From Streptomyces fildesensis (GTDB lineage: Bacteria > Actinomycetota > Actinomycetes > Streptomycetales > Streptomycetaceae): a DNA stretch of 64,000 nucleotides. The stretch spans positions 372,001 to 436,000 of the forward strand of contig NZ_JAAIKO010000004.1 in the NCBI RefSeq assembly GCF_016107395.1, written 5' to 3'. Under the pieces are notes generated by a model. It was not told the origin of the DNA and searched no databases. It was given only the letters and a program-made list of their open reading frames with translations. Below, in pieces: positions 21,761 through 29,760 of the stretch (the first letter of the stretch is position 1; the number at the start of each line of letters is the position of its first letter). A program made the position numbers and the translations under genes.

Positions 21761-21798
21761 GCGTTTGCGTGTGCGGACGCATGAACTGAGCCCCAGCG

Positions 21799-22290
21799 TC
21801 AGCTGGGGGAGTTCGTGCGTGCGGACGCCCGTACGGCCAGTGCCGCGCACAGCGCGGCCAGCGGCAGTTCGAGGCAGGCCGCCATCAGGAGCGCGGATGC
21901 GATATCTGCTCCAGGGGCGGCCGTCGTGACGTCGAACCAGGCGTCGACGACCAGCAGCATCGCGGTGGCGGCCGCCGCGAGACCGCGGCGGTGGTCGCGG
22001 CGGCGCAGGAGCAGGCCGGTGCCGATGAGGCCGACGGCCTCCAGGGCGTCCAGGCCCACCCAGGCGGTCGACCAGTGGGACGCCTGCGCGGTGTCCGGGA
22101 GCGAGGTCGCGAGGATGAACAGCCAGGGGACCAGGGCCAGTCCGAGCGCGATCAGGACGTAGCCGAGCGGTCTGGGGCGGCGCGGCTCCGGCTCCGGGAC
22201 GGCGTACAACTCGATGATCTCGGCGCCGGTGCCGCCGTGCACGGTGGCGGTCGGACGGATCCGGGTGGCCGGCATCTCCAGGACGGACAT
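21799..22290 (-). CDS. Small integral membrane protein, unknown function
   Basis: About 163 residues with four predicted membrane helices: PLGYVLIALGLALVPWLFILATSL, WVGLDALEAVGLIGTGLLL, GLAAAATAMLLVVDAWFDV and ALLMAACLELPLAALCAALAV. A 40-residue cytoplasmic-type N-terminus precedes them. No family recognised with certainty. The ATG at 22290 is supported by a GGAAGGAG site. It lies divergent from the histidine kinase gene, with 169 bp between. Confidence 0.72.
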   Translation of the reverse strand: MSVLEMPATRIRPTATVHGGTGAEIIELYAVPEPEPRRPRPLGYVLIALGLALVPWLFILATSLPDTAQASHWSTAWVGLDALEAVGLIGTGLLLRRRDHRRGLAAAATAMLLVVDAWFDVTTAAPGADIASALLMAACLELPLAALCAALAVRASARTNSPS

Positions 22291-22459
22291 GGTGGTGAAC
22301 TCCTTCCGGACCCGGCGGTCGGGTACGGGAACCAGCCTCGTCGCCGGACCCGCGCAGGTCAGTAACGCCCGGGACCGACCTGTGGTGGTGCTGGCCATAC
22401 CCCGAGAACGGACCCCTACGGGATGCACACCACCCCACCTGGGGCTCTACGGTGAGCGC

Positions 22460-23704
22460 ATGGCATCAACAGGGCCGCTGCGGCGTGCACTCCAGCAGGC
22501 CGCCGCATACGCCCCGTGGTCGGCCTGGGCATGGCGGAACACGGCGTTCGTCACGGCGGGCGTGCCGCTGGCCGGGGTGAGCGCGCTGCTGATCTTCGAC
22601 CTCGTGACGGACTGGCGGTCGGTGATCCTGCTGCCCGCGCTGCCCCTGGTGTGCGGCCCGCTGACGATGCTGCAGCGCAGCCGGTTCTGGTCGCTGCTGG
22701 GGCTGACCGTCCCCCGGGTGCCGCGGGCGAGCCCCTGGTACACCCCGCGCGGCGCCTGGCGGTGGCTGCGCTCGGAGGCGACCTGGCGGCAGTTGGGCTA
22801 CCACCTGCTGGCCGCCCCGCTGGCGGCGGCCGGAGCGGTGCTCGTCGTCTGCTCCTGGGTCGCGGGGATCTTCGGCGCGCTGGTCTTCTCCTGGGTGTGG
22901 GCGCTGCCGGCCGAGGACCGGCTGCCCGGCTGGACCGAGCGGTACACGCTCGTCACCGCCGCCGGGGTCGTCCTGCTGCTCGTGGCGCCCTTCCTGGCCG
23001 CCGCCGTCACCCGGCTCGACACCTCGGCCGCCGCCGCGCTGCTGGGGCCCAACCGGGCCGGGGAACTGCGGCGCCGCGTCGAGGACCTCGCCGAGAGCCG
23101 GGCGGGAGTGGTGGACGCCGCGGACGCCGAACGCCGCCGGATCGAACGCGATCTGCACGACGGCGCGCAGCAGCGGCTGGTCTCCCTCGCGATGAACCTC
23201 GGCCTGGCCCGCGCCACCCTCAAGGACCTGCCGCCCGAGGCGCGCCGGGTGATCGACGAGGCGCACCGCGAGGCGAAGGAAGCCATCGAGGAACTCAGCA
23301 ACCTGGTGCGCGGGCTGCATCCGGCCGTCCTGGACGACCGGGGCCTGGACGCGGCACTGTCGGGTGTCGCCGCGCGGGCGCCGCTGCCCGTCCATCTGAA
23401 GGTGGACATGGAGCGGCGGGCGTCGCCCACCGTGGAGGCCGTCGCGTACTTCGTGGTCTCCGAGGCGCTCGCGAACGTCGCCAAGCACGCCCGCGCGGAG
23501 CGGGTGGACGTCGAGGTGCGGTGCCGCGGGGACGTGCTGCGGGTGACCGTCACCGACGACGGGATCGGCGGCGCGGACGTGGCGGGCGGTACCGGCCTGG
23601 CCGGGCTCGCGCAGCGCGTCGGCTCCGTCGACGGATCCATCGGAATCAGCAGCCCCGCCGGGGGCCCGACCATCATCACTGTGGAGTTGCCGTGCGGGCT
23701 GTAA
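22460..23704 (+). CDS. Sensor histidine kinase (HisKA_3, NarL-partner type)
   Basis: A 414-residue kinase. The N-terminal half (about 20-205) has four or more hydrophobic segments forming a 'putative sensor' membrane domain. The dimerisation/phosphoacceptor block RRRIERDLHDGAQQRLVSLA holds the His at about 233. HATPase blocks are VSEALANVAKHARA (N box) and DDGIGGA plus GTGLAGLAQRV (G boxes). It overlaps the response-regulator gene by 13 bp, so the pair works together. The signal is unknown; such kinases often monitor envelope stress. Confidence 0.9.
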   Translation: MASTGPLRRALQQAAAYAPWSAWAWRNTAFVTAGVPLAGVSALLIFDLVTDWRSVILLPALPLVCGPLTMLQRSRFWSLLGLTVPRVPRASPWYTPRGAWRWLRSEATWRQLGYHLLAAPLAAAGAVLVVCSWVAGIFGALVFSWVWALPAEDRLPGWTERYTLVTAAGVVLLLVAPFLAAAVTRLDTSAAAALLGPNRAGELRRRVEDLAESRAGVVDAADAERRRIERDLHDGAQQRLVSLAMNLGLARATLKDLPPEARRVIDEAHREAKEAIEELSNLVRGLHPAVLDDRGLDAALSGVAARAPLPVHLKVDMERRASPTVEAVAYFVVSEALANVAKHARAERVDVEVRCRGDVLRVTVTDDGIGGADVAGGTGLAGLAQRVGSVDGSIGISSPAGGPTIITVELPCGL

Positions 23705-24336
23705 TCGCCGAGGACTCGATCCTGTTGCGCATCGGACTGGTCAAGGTCCTGGAGACCGCGGGCTTCGAGGTCGCCGCCGAAGTGGGCGACGCCGAGGCCC
23801 TGCTGACGGCCGTCGACGAGCACCGGCCGCAACTGGCACTGGTGGACGTCAGGATGCCGCCCGGCTTCACCGACGAGGGCGTACGGGCCGCCCTGATGAT
23901 CCGCCGGCAGTGGCCGGACACCGCGGTCCTGCTGCTCTCCCAGTTCGTCGAGGAGCGGTACGCGGCCGACCTGCTGTCGTCCCACGGCGGCGGTATCGGC
24001 TACCTGCTCAAGCAACGGGTCGCGGACGTCGAGGAGTTCATCGACGCGCTGCGCCGCGTCGCGAACGGCGGCACCGCGCTCGACCCGCAGGTCGTCGCGC
24101 AGCTTCTGCTGCGCCGCAACTCCGACCCGCTGGAGCGGCTGACGCCGCGCGAGCGCGAAGTGCTCTCGCTGATGGCGGAGGGGCGCTCCAACGCGGGCAT
24201 CGCCGAGCAACTGGTGGTCAGCGAGAGCGCGGTCGCCAAGCACATCAACAACATCTTCGCGAAACTCGATCTGCCGGTGGCGGACGGGGATCACCGGCGG
24301 GTGCTTGCTGTGCTGCGGTTCCTGGAGGGGGCGTGA
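23692..24336 (+). CDS. NarL/LuxR-family response regulator
   Basis: A 214-residue regulator. The receiver has the acidic pocket AEDS at residues 6-9, phosphorylated Asp in ALVDVRMPPGF (about 51) and the Lys of LKQRVADVEEF. The C-terminal HTH is LTPREREVLSLMAEGRSN with SESAVAKHINNIFAKL. GTG start inside the kinase gene's last codons. The next gene starts within its stop (GTGA overlap), so kinase, regulator and DUF4097 protein form one operon. Confidence 0.93.
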   Translation: MRAVIAEDSILLRIGLVKVLETAGFEVAAEVGDAEALLTAVDEHRPQLALVDVRMPPGFTDEGVRAALMIRRQWPDTAVLLLSQFVEERYAADLLSSHGGGIGYLLKQRVADVEEFIDALRRVANGGTALDPQVVAQLLLRRNSDPLERLTPREREVLSLMAEGRSNAGIAEQLVVSESAVAKHINNIFAKLDLPVADGDHRRVLAVLRFLEGA

Positions 24337-25190
24337 CGGTCCCGGAGGGGAGCCCTTCGAATCCCCGGAAGCCCCGCAAGCATCGTGCGGCTTGGTTGGT
24401 GGTCGCGGTGATCAGCGCGCTGTTCATCGTGTCGCCGATGGCCGTGGAGACCTGGGCGTACTTCGGCGGGCACCGGCCCGGACCGACGGAGTCGCTCGAG
24501 GTCCCGCCCGGGGGAGGGCGGGTCCAGCGGTTGCAGGTGGACGCGGGCAACGCGTCGGTGACGGTGCGGCCCGGTCCTGCCGGTCAGGTGCGGGTCCGCC
24601 AGACGCTGATCTGGTCGACGACGAAGCCGCAGGTCAGGAAGGTGTGGGACGGCAGCGTGCTGAAGGTGCAGGCGGAGTGCCCCGGCTGGTGGTCGCTGAC
24701 CGGCCTGGACTGCTCGGTGAAGCTGGAGTTCGACGTCCCGCCGGAGATCGAGATCCAGGTCGTGGGCACCTCGGGATCCACGGACGTGCGCGGCACCACC
24801 GGCCGCCTGGACCTGACGAGCACCTCAGGGTCCACGACCCTGACCGACGTCGGCGGCACCATCTGGGCCCGCACCGGATCGGGCGCGCTCGAGGGCACCG
24901 GGCTCTCCTCCCGGACGGCGGACGTGGGGGCGAACTCCGGTTCGCTGGACCTGGCGTTCACCTCGGCCCCGGACAAGGTGACGGCGAAGGTGGGCTCGGG
25001 CGCCGTGACGATCGGCGTCCCGCCGGGTTCCCACTACCAGGTGGTCGGGCGCAGCGGGAGCGGGTCGCGGGAGTATGCGGCGGGGCTGGAGGAGAGCACG
25101 TCGCCGCGGATCATCGACGCGACGGCGGGGTCGGGGTCGGTGGATGTCGACTATGTGGGTGGGGTACCGGAGGTTCCGGGAGCGTCCTGA
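24333..25190 (+). CDS. Membrane-anchored DUF4097 (beta-strand repeat) protein
   Basis: A 285-residue protein with one N-terminal membrane segment (AAWLVVAVISALFIVSPMAVETWAYF, split here as residues about 15-40) and an extracytoplasmic beta-repeat domain rich in Ser/Gly/Thr pairs such as VGTSGSTDVRGTTG and TSTSGSTTLTDVGG, characteristic of DUF4097. DUF4097 proteins recur beside NarL-type two-component systems; LiaG of LiaFSR-like envelope-stress modules is a comparable case. It is translationally coupled to the regulator and its last 40 bp overlap the convergent TetR gene. A role in signalling or as an output of that system is inference. Confidence 0.8.
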   Translation: MTVPEGSPSNPRKPRKHRAAWLVVAVISALFIVSPMAVETWAYFGGHRPGPTESLEVPPGGGRVQRLQVDAGNASVTVRPGPAGQVRVRQTLIWSTTKPQVRKVWDGSVLKVQAECPGWWSLTGLDCSVKLEFDVPPEIEIQVVGTSGSTDVRGTTGRLDLTSTSGSTTLTDVGGTIWARTGSGALEGTGLSSRTADVGANSGSLDLAFTSAPDKVTAKVGSGAVTIGVPPGSHYQVVGRSGSGSREYAAGLEESTSPRIIDATAGSGSVDVDYVGGVPEVPGAS

Positions 25191-25783
25191 GGGCGGAGTC
25201 CGGTCAGCAGGAGGTCGCAGACCGCGTCGAAGGCGGTATCGATGCCGGGCTGCGACCACTCGGCCGCGTACACCGGGTCGTGGAAGCGGCCGGTGGCGTC
25301 CCAGATGGCGCGGGCGATGGTGGAGGGGTCGGTGGACTCGGGGAGGAAGAATTCGCCGCGTGCGAGGCCGCCGCTGACGATGGTTGAGAGTTGGCCCACG
25401 AGGTCCTCGACGTGCTGGGCGACCACGGCGCTGGCCTCGCTCGCGAGTGCCAGGTACGTCGCGAACAGCTCCGGGTCGCCGCCGGCCTTGCGGCGCTTCG
25501 CCGCGAACAGCTCCGTCAGCCACTGGCGCAGCCGTTCGGGCGCGGGGTGCGGGGCGGTGGTGATGGCGGCGAGCGTGGCGTGCGACTGGTCCAGCCAGCG
25601 CTGGGTGACGGCCTCGCGGAGGGCGGCCTTGCTGGCGAAGTGCCGGTAGACGGTCCCGTGACTGACGCCCAGGGCCCGCGCGACGTCCACGACGGTGGCC
25701 TTGGCGGGGCCGTAGCGGCGGAGCACGTCCTCGGTGGCTTCGAGGATGCGGTCGGTGGTGAGCGTCCGGGGCGGGGGCGGCAT
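25151..25783 (-). CDS. TetR-family transcriptional regulator
   Basis: A 210-residue regulator. The HTH lies at about residues 10-55 (ATVVDVARALGVSHGTVYRHFASKAALREAV), the C-terminal ligand domain is helical (SEASAVVAQHVEDLVGQLSTIVSGG). The ATG at 25783 precedes the family core; the open frame continues upstream without support. Its 3' end overlaps the DUF4097 gene by 40 bp, tail to tail. It is upstream of the aldo/keto reductase and an MFS gene and could regulate them, but no operator was proven. Confidence 0.9.
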   Translation of the reverse strand: MPPPPRTLTTDRILEATEDVLRRYGPAKATVVDVARALGVSHGTVYRHFASKAALREAVTQRWLDQSHATLAAITTAPHPAPERLRQWLTELFAAKRRKAGGDPELFATYLALASEASAVVAQHVEDLVGQLSTIVSGGLARGEFFLPESTDPSTIARAIWDATGRFHDPVYAAEWSQPGIDTAFDAVCDLLLTGLRPQDAPGTSGTPPT

Positions 25784-25847
25784 GGGGGGCCTTTCGGTAC
25801 GGGGTGCTACGTCCCCAGTGTGGGGGGTGCGGGGACCGGGCCCTCCG

Positions 25848-25922
25848 GGGGAGGGGTCCGAAATCGTATATTTACGAGCCTGGCGGCTCACAAATACACG
25901 GCAGCATTTCGGACCCCTCCCC
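25848..25922. repeat. 17-bp inverted repeat around an AT-rich loop
   Basis: Arms 25848-25864 (GGGGAGGGGTCCGAAAT) and 25906-25922 are perfect complements separated by 41 bases. The loop begins with CGTATATTTACG, an AT-rich island with its own short symmetry. It lies upstream of the TetR gene in the 388-bp gap 25784-26171, which holds no gene, and could be an operator or a leader hairpin. Confidence 0.6.
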
Positions 25923-26065
25923 CTGCGGCCCCGTCCCCCTCACGTCACAACAGGTCCGTCCGGCCCGGCGCCCGAAGTCCGCCGCAGGCGCAATGGTGTG
26001 GCAGGGGCCGACGTACTTGCGGGGGTGCGGGTGGTGTCTGTGGCGTGGATTCGTGACGGCGGTGG

Positions 26066-26096
26066 TGGGGGCACCCCCGGCCGAAGGTTGGGGGAG
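26066..26096. repeat. Common Streptomyces intergenic palindrome
   Basis: The sequence TGGGGGCACCCCCGGCCG, continuing AAGGTTGGGGGAG, is a variant of the CCCCCAG-TTCGG-CTGGGGG-type element that I recall recurring between genes in many Streptomyces genomes. A 17-18 bp segment with core CCGCCGCAGGCGCAA also repeats directly at about 25979-25996 and 26107-26125. Confidence 0.5.
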
Positions 26097-26171
26097 GGTG
26101 GGGATGCCCGCCGCAGGCGCAACGGCGCTGCTGGCGCCGAGGTCACCGCACCACCGCCGGAGGCGGGAGGG

Positions 26172-27182
26172 CTACTTCTCGCTGTCGAGGTGGGCCATCT
26201 GTGCCTGCGGGTAGCGCGCGCCCGCTGCCGCTCCCGCAGGGACCGCGGCCTCGATGGCCGCGAGGTCGGCCGCGTCGAAGGTGACGTCGAGGGCGCCGAG
26301 CGCCTCGGTGAGGCGGTCGCGGCGGCGCGCGCCGACGAGGGGGACGATGTCGGGGCCCTGCGCCAGCACCCAGCCGATCGCGGCCTGCGCGACGGTGACG
26401 CCCTTGGCCCCGGCGATCTTGCGGAGCGCCTCGACGAGGTCGAGGTTGCGGTCCAGGTTGTCGCCGGAGAAGCGCGGGCTCATGCCGCGGAAGTCGCCGG
26501 TGGCGCTGCTCCGGGCGGAGCGCTCGCGGGTCCAGTGGCCGCTGAGCAGTCCTCGGGAGAGGACGCCGTAGGCCGTGACGCCGATGCCCAGTTCGCGGGC
26601 GGTCGGCAGGATGTCGGCCTCGATGCCGCGGGAGAAGAGCGAGTACTCGATCTGCAGGTCCGAGATCGGAGCGGTGGCCGCGGCCCGGCGCAGGGCGTCC
26701 GCGCCGACCTCGGAGAGGCCGATGTGGCGGACGTGGCCTGCCTGGACCTGGTCGGCGATGGCGCCGACGGTCTCCTCGATCGGTACGTCGGGGTCGACGC
26801 GGGCGATCCGGTAGATGTCGATGTGGTCGGTGCCGAGGCGGTTGAGCGAGTAGGCGAGGAAGTTCTTCACGGCGGCGGGCCGGCCGTCGTAGCCGGACCA
26901 GCCGCCGTCGATGTCGCGCAGCGCGCCGAACTTGACGCTGATGACGGCCTGGTCGCGGCCCTGGGAGCTGCTGCGCAGGGCGTCACGGATGAGGAGTTCG
27001 TTGTGGCCCATGCCGTAGAAGTCACCGGTGTCGATGAGGGTGACGCCGGCGTCGAGTGCGGCGTGGATGGTGGCGGTCGACTCGGCGTCGTCACTGACGC
27101 CGTAGAGGGCCGACATGCCCATGGCGCCGAGGCCGAGGGCGGAGACGGAGGGGCCGGTGGTTCCGAGGGTGCGCTTCAGCAC
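26172..27182 (-). CDS. Aldo/keto reductase
   Basis: A 336-residue NADPH-dependent oxidoreductase of the AKR superfamily (YajO/perakine-reductase-like group). Motifs: LGLGAMGMS, the catalytic DTGDFYGMGHNE with Asp and Tyr, a Lys in VISVKFG, and HIGLSEVGADAL. The canonical His of the tetrad is not evident at the usual place: the segment reads IDIYRIARVDP, where most members have HRxD, so the fourth residue appears changed to Ile-Ala. The GTG at 27182 has an AAGGAG site. It lies 74 bp after an MFS gene on the same strand. Confidence 0.87.
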   Translation of the reverse strand: MLKRTLGTTGPSVSALGLGAMGMSALYGVSDDAESTATIHAALDAGVTLIDTGDFYGMGHNELLIRDALRSSSQGRDQAVISVKFGALRDIDGGWSGYDGRPAAVKNFLAYSLNRLGTDHIDIYRIARVDPDVPIEETVGAIADQVQAGHVRHIGLSEVGADALRRAAATAPISDLQIEYSLFSRGIEADILPTARELGIGVTAYGVLSRGLLSGHWTRERSARSSATGDFRGMSPRFSGDNLDRNLDLVEALRKIAGAKGVTVAQAAIGWVLAQGPDIVPLVGARRRDRLTEALGALDVTFDAADLAAIEAAVPAGAAAGARYPQAQMAHLDSEK

Positions 27183-27228
27183 GGGGTGCTCCTTGGACGA
27201 GGGGGTGACTGAAGCATGGCATATGGAG

Positions 27229-27250
27229 TGACAGATTTCAATATTTGTCA
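27229..27250. promoter_or_regulatory. Candidate operator in the MFS-AKR gap
   Basis: TGACAGAT and ATTTGTCA flank a six-base AT-rich centre, an imperfect 22-bp palindrome in otherwise GC-rich DNA. On the minus strand a TTGAAA / CATGCT pair with 17-bp spacing overlaps it and would make a promoter for the aldo/keto reductase gene. The neighbouring TetR protein is a possible binder. Confidence 0.45.
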
Positions 27251-27256
27251 TTCAGT

Positions 27257-28759
27257 TTAGGAGACATGGCGCGGGAGTCGCAGGCTGAGCAGGATCGTCA
27301 GGGCGATCGCGCCGAGCTGCACGAGCAGGGTGATGACCAGGGCGTTCCGCATGCCGGCCGACGGGATCAGGGCGAGGAAGAGGGTGCCGAGCGTCGCCAC
27401 GCCGAGGGCGAGGGCGGACTGCTGGGTGGTGACCATGACGCCGCTGCCGACGCCCGCGCGCTCGGCGGGCACCTCCGCGAGGACGATGCGGAAGAGCACC
27501 GGGAGCTGCAGGCCCTGGCCGAAGCCGGCCACCGCCATGCCCGGGGCGAGGGAGAGGCCGTTCAGGTGCCGCCAGTCGTGCAGGGCCGCGGCGACCAGGA
27601 GGAGGAGGCCGAGTGCCTGGATCAGGCCGCCGACCGTGACCACCCGGCTGCCGTACCGCGCGACCAGGCGCGGGCCCATCAGGGAGGCGGCGAAGAACGT
27701 GACGGCGAGCGGCGCCATCGCCATGCCGGCCGCGACCGGGCCGAAGGCCAGGCCCTGCTGCAGGGCCACCGCCATCACCAGCATGAAGCCGCCGAAGCCG
27801 ATGGAGAACGGGACGACGAGCGGCAGTCCGCGCCGGATGCCGGGCAGTTGGAAGAGGCTCGGCGGCACCAGCGGGGTGCGGCCCTGCCGGTCCGCGCGGC
27901 GCTCGACCGCGTAGAAGGCGCAGGCCGCGAACGGGAAGGCGGCGAGCGAGATCCAGGTCCACAGCGGCCAGCCGGAGGCGCGGCCCTCGGTCAGCGGCGC
28001 CAGCAGCGTCACCAGGGAGACGGCCAGCAGGACGGTGCCCGGGACGTCGATCGGGGTGGGGCGCTCGGAGCGGGTCTCGGGGATGGTGCGGGCCGCCAGG
28101 ACCAGGCCGATCAGGGCGACCGGCACGTTCACCAGGAACACCGCGCGCCATCCGGTGCCCGCGATGTCGGCGGCCACCAGGACGCCGCCGAGGATCTGCC
28201 CGGCGACCATCGACAGGCCGGCCGTGGCGCCGTACAGGCTGAGCGCGCGGGCGCGCCGCGGTCCTGCGGTGGAGGACTGGATGGTGGCGAGCACCTGGGG
28301 GAGCATCAGCGCGGCCGCGGCGCCCTGCGCCACCCGGGCGCCGACCAGCGTCCAGGCGTCCGGCGCGAGGCCGCAGGCCAGCGAGGTCAGGCCGAAGGCG
28401 GCCATCCCGGCGAGGAAGAGCCGGCGGCGGCCGAACATGTCGCCGAGCCGCCCGCCGAGCACCAGGAGCACGGCGTACGCGGTGCCGTAGCCGGCCACCA
28501 CCAGCTCCAGCAGGGCCGGTCCGGCGGCGAGGTCGCGGTCGATGGTCGGCAGCGCGACGTTGACGATGAAGAAGTCGATCAGTGGCAGGGCCGCGCCGAG
28601 CAGCACGGTGAACAGGCCGAGTGCGGTCAGTACAGGACCGGCCGGAGCGGCGGGGCCCGTGGTGGCCGGGGGAGTGCCGATGCGCGTCACCCGGGGCAGG
28701 ACCAGGGCGCGGGAGGGGAGGACGGGAGTACGTTCCATTGGGGTCACGTGAGCAACCAT
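27257..28759 (-). CDS. MFS transporter, DHA2 (14-helix) drug exporter type
   Basis: A 500-residue membrane protein with 14 predicted helices. The first helix carries LPLIDFFIVNVALPTI, the DHA2 motif; loop 2-3 has GGRLGDMFGRRRLFL, and motif C-like residues follow in GLSMVAGQILGGVLV. It is a proton-driven multidrug exporter type. The start is uncertain: ATGs at 28759 and 28738 lack clear ribosome sites. It is divergent from an XRE regulator. Confidence 0.88.
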   Translation of the reverse strand: MVAHVTPMERTPVLPSRALVLPRVTRIGTPPATTGPAAPAGPVLTALGLFTVLLGAALPLIDFFIVNVALPTIDRDLAAGPALLELVVAGYGTAYAVLLVLGGRLGDMFGRRRLFLAGMAAFGLTSLACGLAPDAWTLVGARVAQGAAAALMLPQVLATIQSSTAGPRRARALSLYGATAGLSMVAGQILGGVLVAADIAGTGWRAVFLVNVPVALIGLVLAARTIPETRSERPTPIDVPGTVLLAVSLVTLLAPLTEGRASGWPLWTWISLAAFPFAACAFYAVERRADRQGRTPLVPPSLFQLPGIRRGLPLVVPFSIGFGGFMLVMAVALQQGLAFGPVAAGMAMAPLAVTFFAASLMGPRLVARYGSRVVTVGGLIQALGLLLLVAAALHDWRHLNGLSLAPGMAVAGFGQGLQLPVLFRIVLAEVPAERAGVGSGVMVTTQQSALALGVATLGTLFLALIPSAGMRNALVITLLVQLGAIALTILLSLRLPRHVS

Positions 28760-28848
28760 GCGCCGGTTTTCAGGGTGGTACCAGAGAGCGTTTATCCAGG
28801 TATAAGAACCACCACGCAACTGGCTCCGCGATCCGGCATGCTGGAAGC

Positions 28849-29760
28849 ATGCCTACGACGACGCCCCCCGCGCAGCACGAGTCGGACGCCGACATCAAGC
28901 GGCGCGAGCTCGCCTCGTTCCTGCGCAGCCGCCGCGAGCGCATCGCTCCCGAGCAGGTCGGACTGCCGGCGGGGCGGCGGCGCCGCACGCCCGGGCTGCG
29001 CCGCGAGGAGGTCGCGGGGCTCGCCGCGGTCGGCGTCACCTGGTACACGTGGCTGGAGCAGGCCCGGGACATCCAGGTGTCCGCGCAGGTCGCGGACGCG
29101 ATCGCCCGCGCCCTGATGCTCGATCCGAACGAGCGCGTGCACCTGTTCACCCTCGCCGGGGTCGCCGACCCCAGCCCCTTCGCGGACTGCCCCGGCATGT
29201 CGGACCAGATCCGTCTGATGCTGGAGCAGCTGGAACCGCTGCCCGCCTTCGTCGCCAACAGCCGGCACGACGTGATCGCGTACAACCGCACCTACGGGCG
29301 GCTGGTCGACGATCTGGACGCGCGGCCCTTCGAGGACCGCAACATCATGTGGCTCGCCTTCACCGACCCGGCCTGGCGCGAGGCGCTGATCGACCGGGAA
29401 GAGGTGATCCGGCTGATGGCCGCCAAATTCCGGTCGGCGATGGCCGAGCACCTGGCGGAGCCGGCCTGGAAGTCGCTCCTCAAGCGCCTCCAGCAGGCGT
29501 CACCGGAGTTCTGCGAGGCGTGGGACCGCCATGAGGTGCTCCAGCCGGACAACCGCTCCAAGCGCTATCTGAACCCGCAGGTCGGGCTGCTCACCTTCGA
29601 CTTCACCCATCTGTGGCTCGGCCCGCGCTCCGGGCCGCGGCTCGTGACGTACACCCCGGCGGACGAGGTGACGCGTACCCGGCTGCAGCGGCTGTACGAG
29701 CTGTGCGGCCCTGCCGCGAGTGACGCGCGGCCCGTTCTCGCGTCGGCGGGCCGGTCGTAG
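28849..29760 (+). CDS. Helix-turn-helix regulator with MmyB-like ligand domain
   Basis: A 303-residue regulator. The N-terminal HTH (about residues 15-75) has the typical RRERIAPEQVGLP and RRTPGLRREEVAGLAAVGVTWYTWLEQ block. The C-terminal MmyB-like domain (about 110-290) contains NSRHDVIAYNRTYGRLV, NIMWLAFTDP and FRSAMAEHL. In MmyB proteins this PAS-like domain binds a fatty acid. It sits between two drug-type MFS genes, divergent from one (89 bp) and abutting the other end to end, and probably regulates at least the first. Confidence 0.9.
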   Translation: MPTTTPPAQHESDADIKRRELASFLRSRRERIAPEQVGLPAGRRRRTPGLRREEVAGLAAVGVTWYTWLEQARDIQVSAQVADAIARALMLDPNERVHLFTLAGVADPSPFADCPGMSDQIRLMLEQLEPLPAFVANSRHDVIAYNRTYGRLVDDLDARPFEDRNIMWLAFTDPAWREALIDREEVIRLMAAKFRSAMAEHLAEPAWKSLLKRLQQASPEFCEAWDRHEVLQPDNRSKRYLNPQVGLLTFDFTHLWLGPRSGPRLVTYTPADEVTRTRLQRLYELCGPAASDARPVLASAGRS

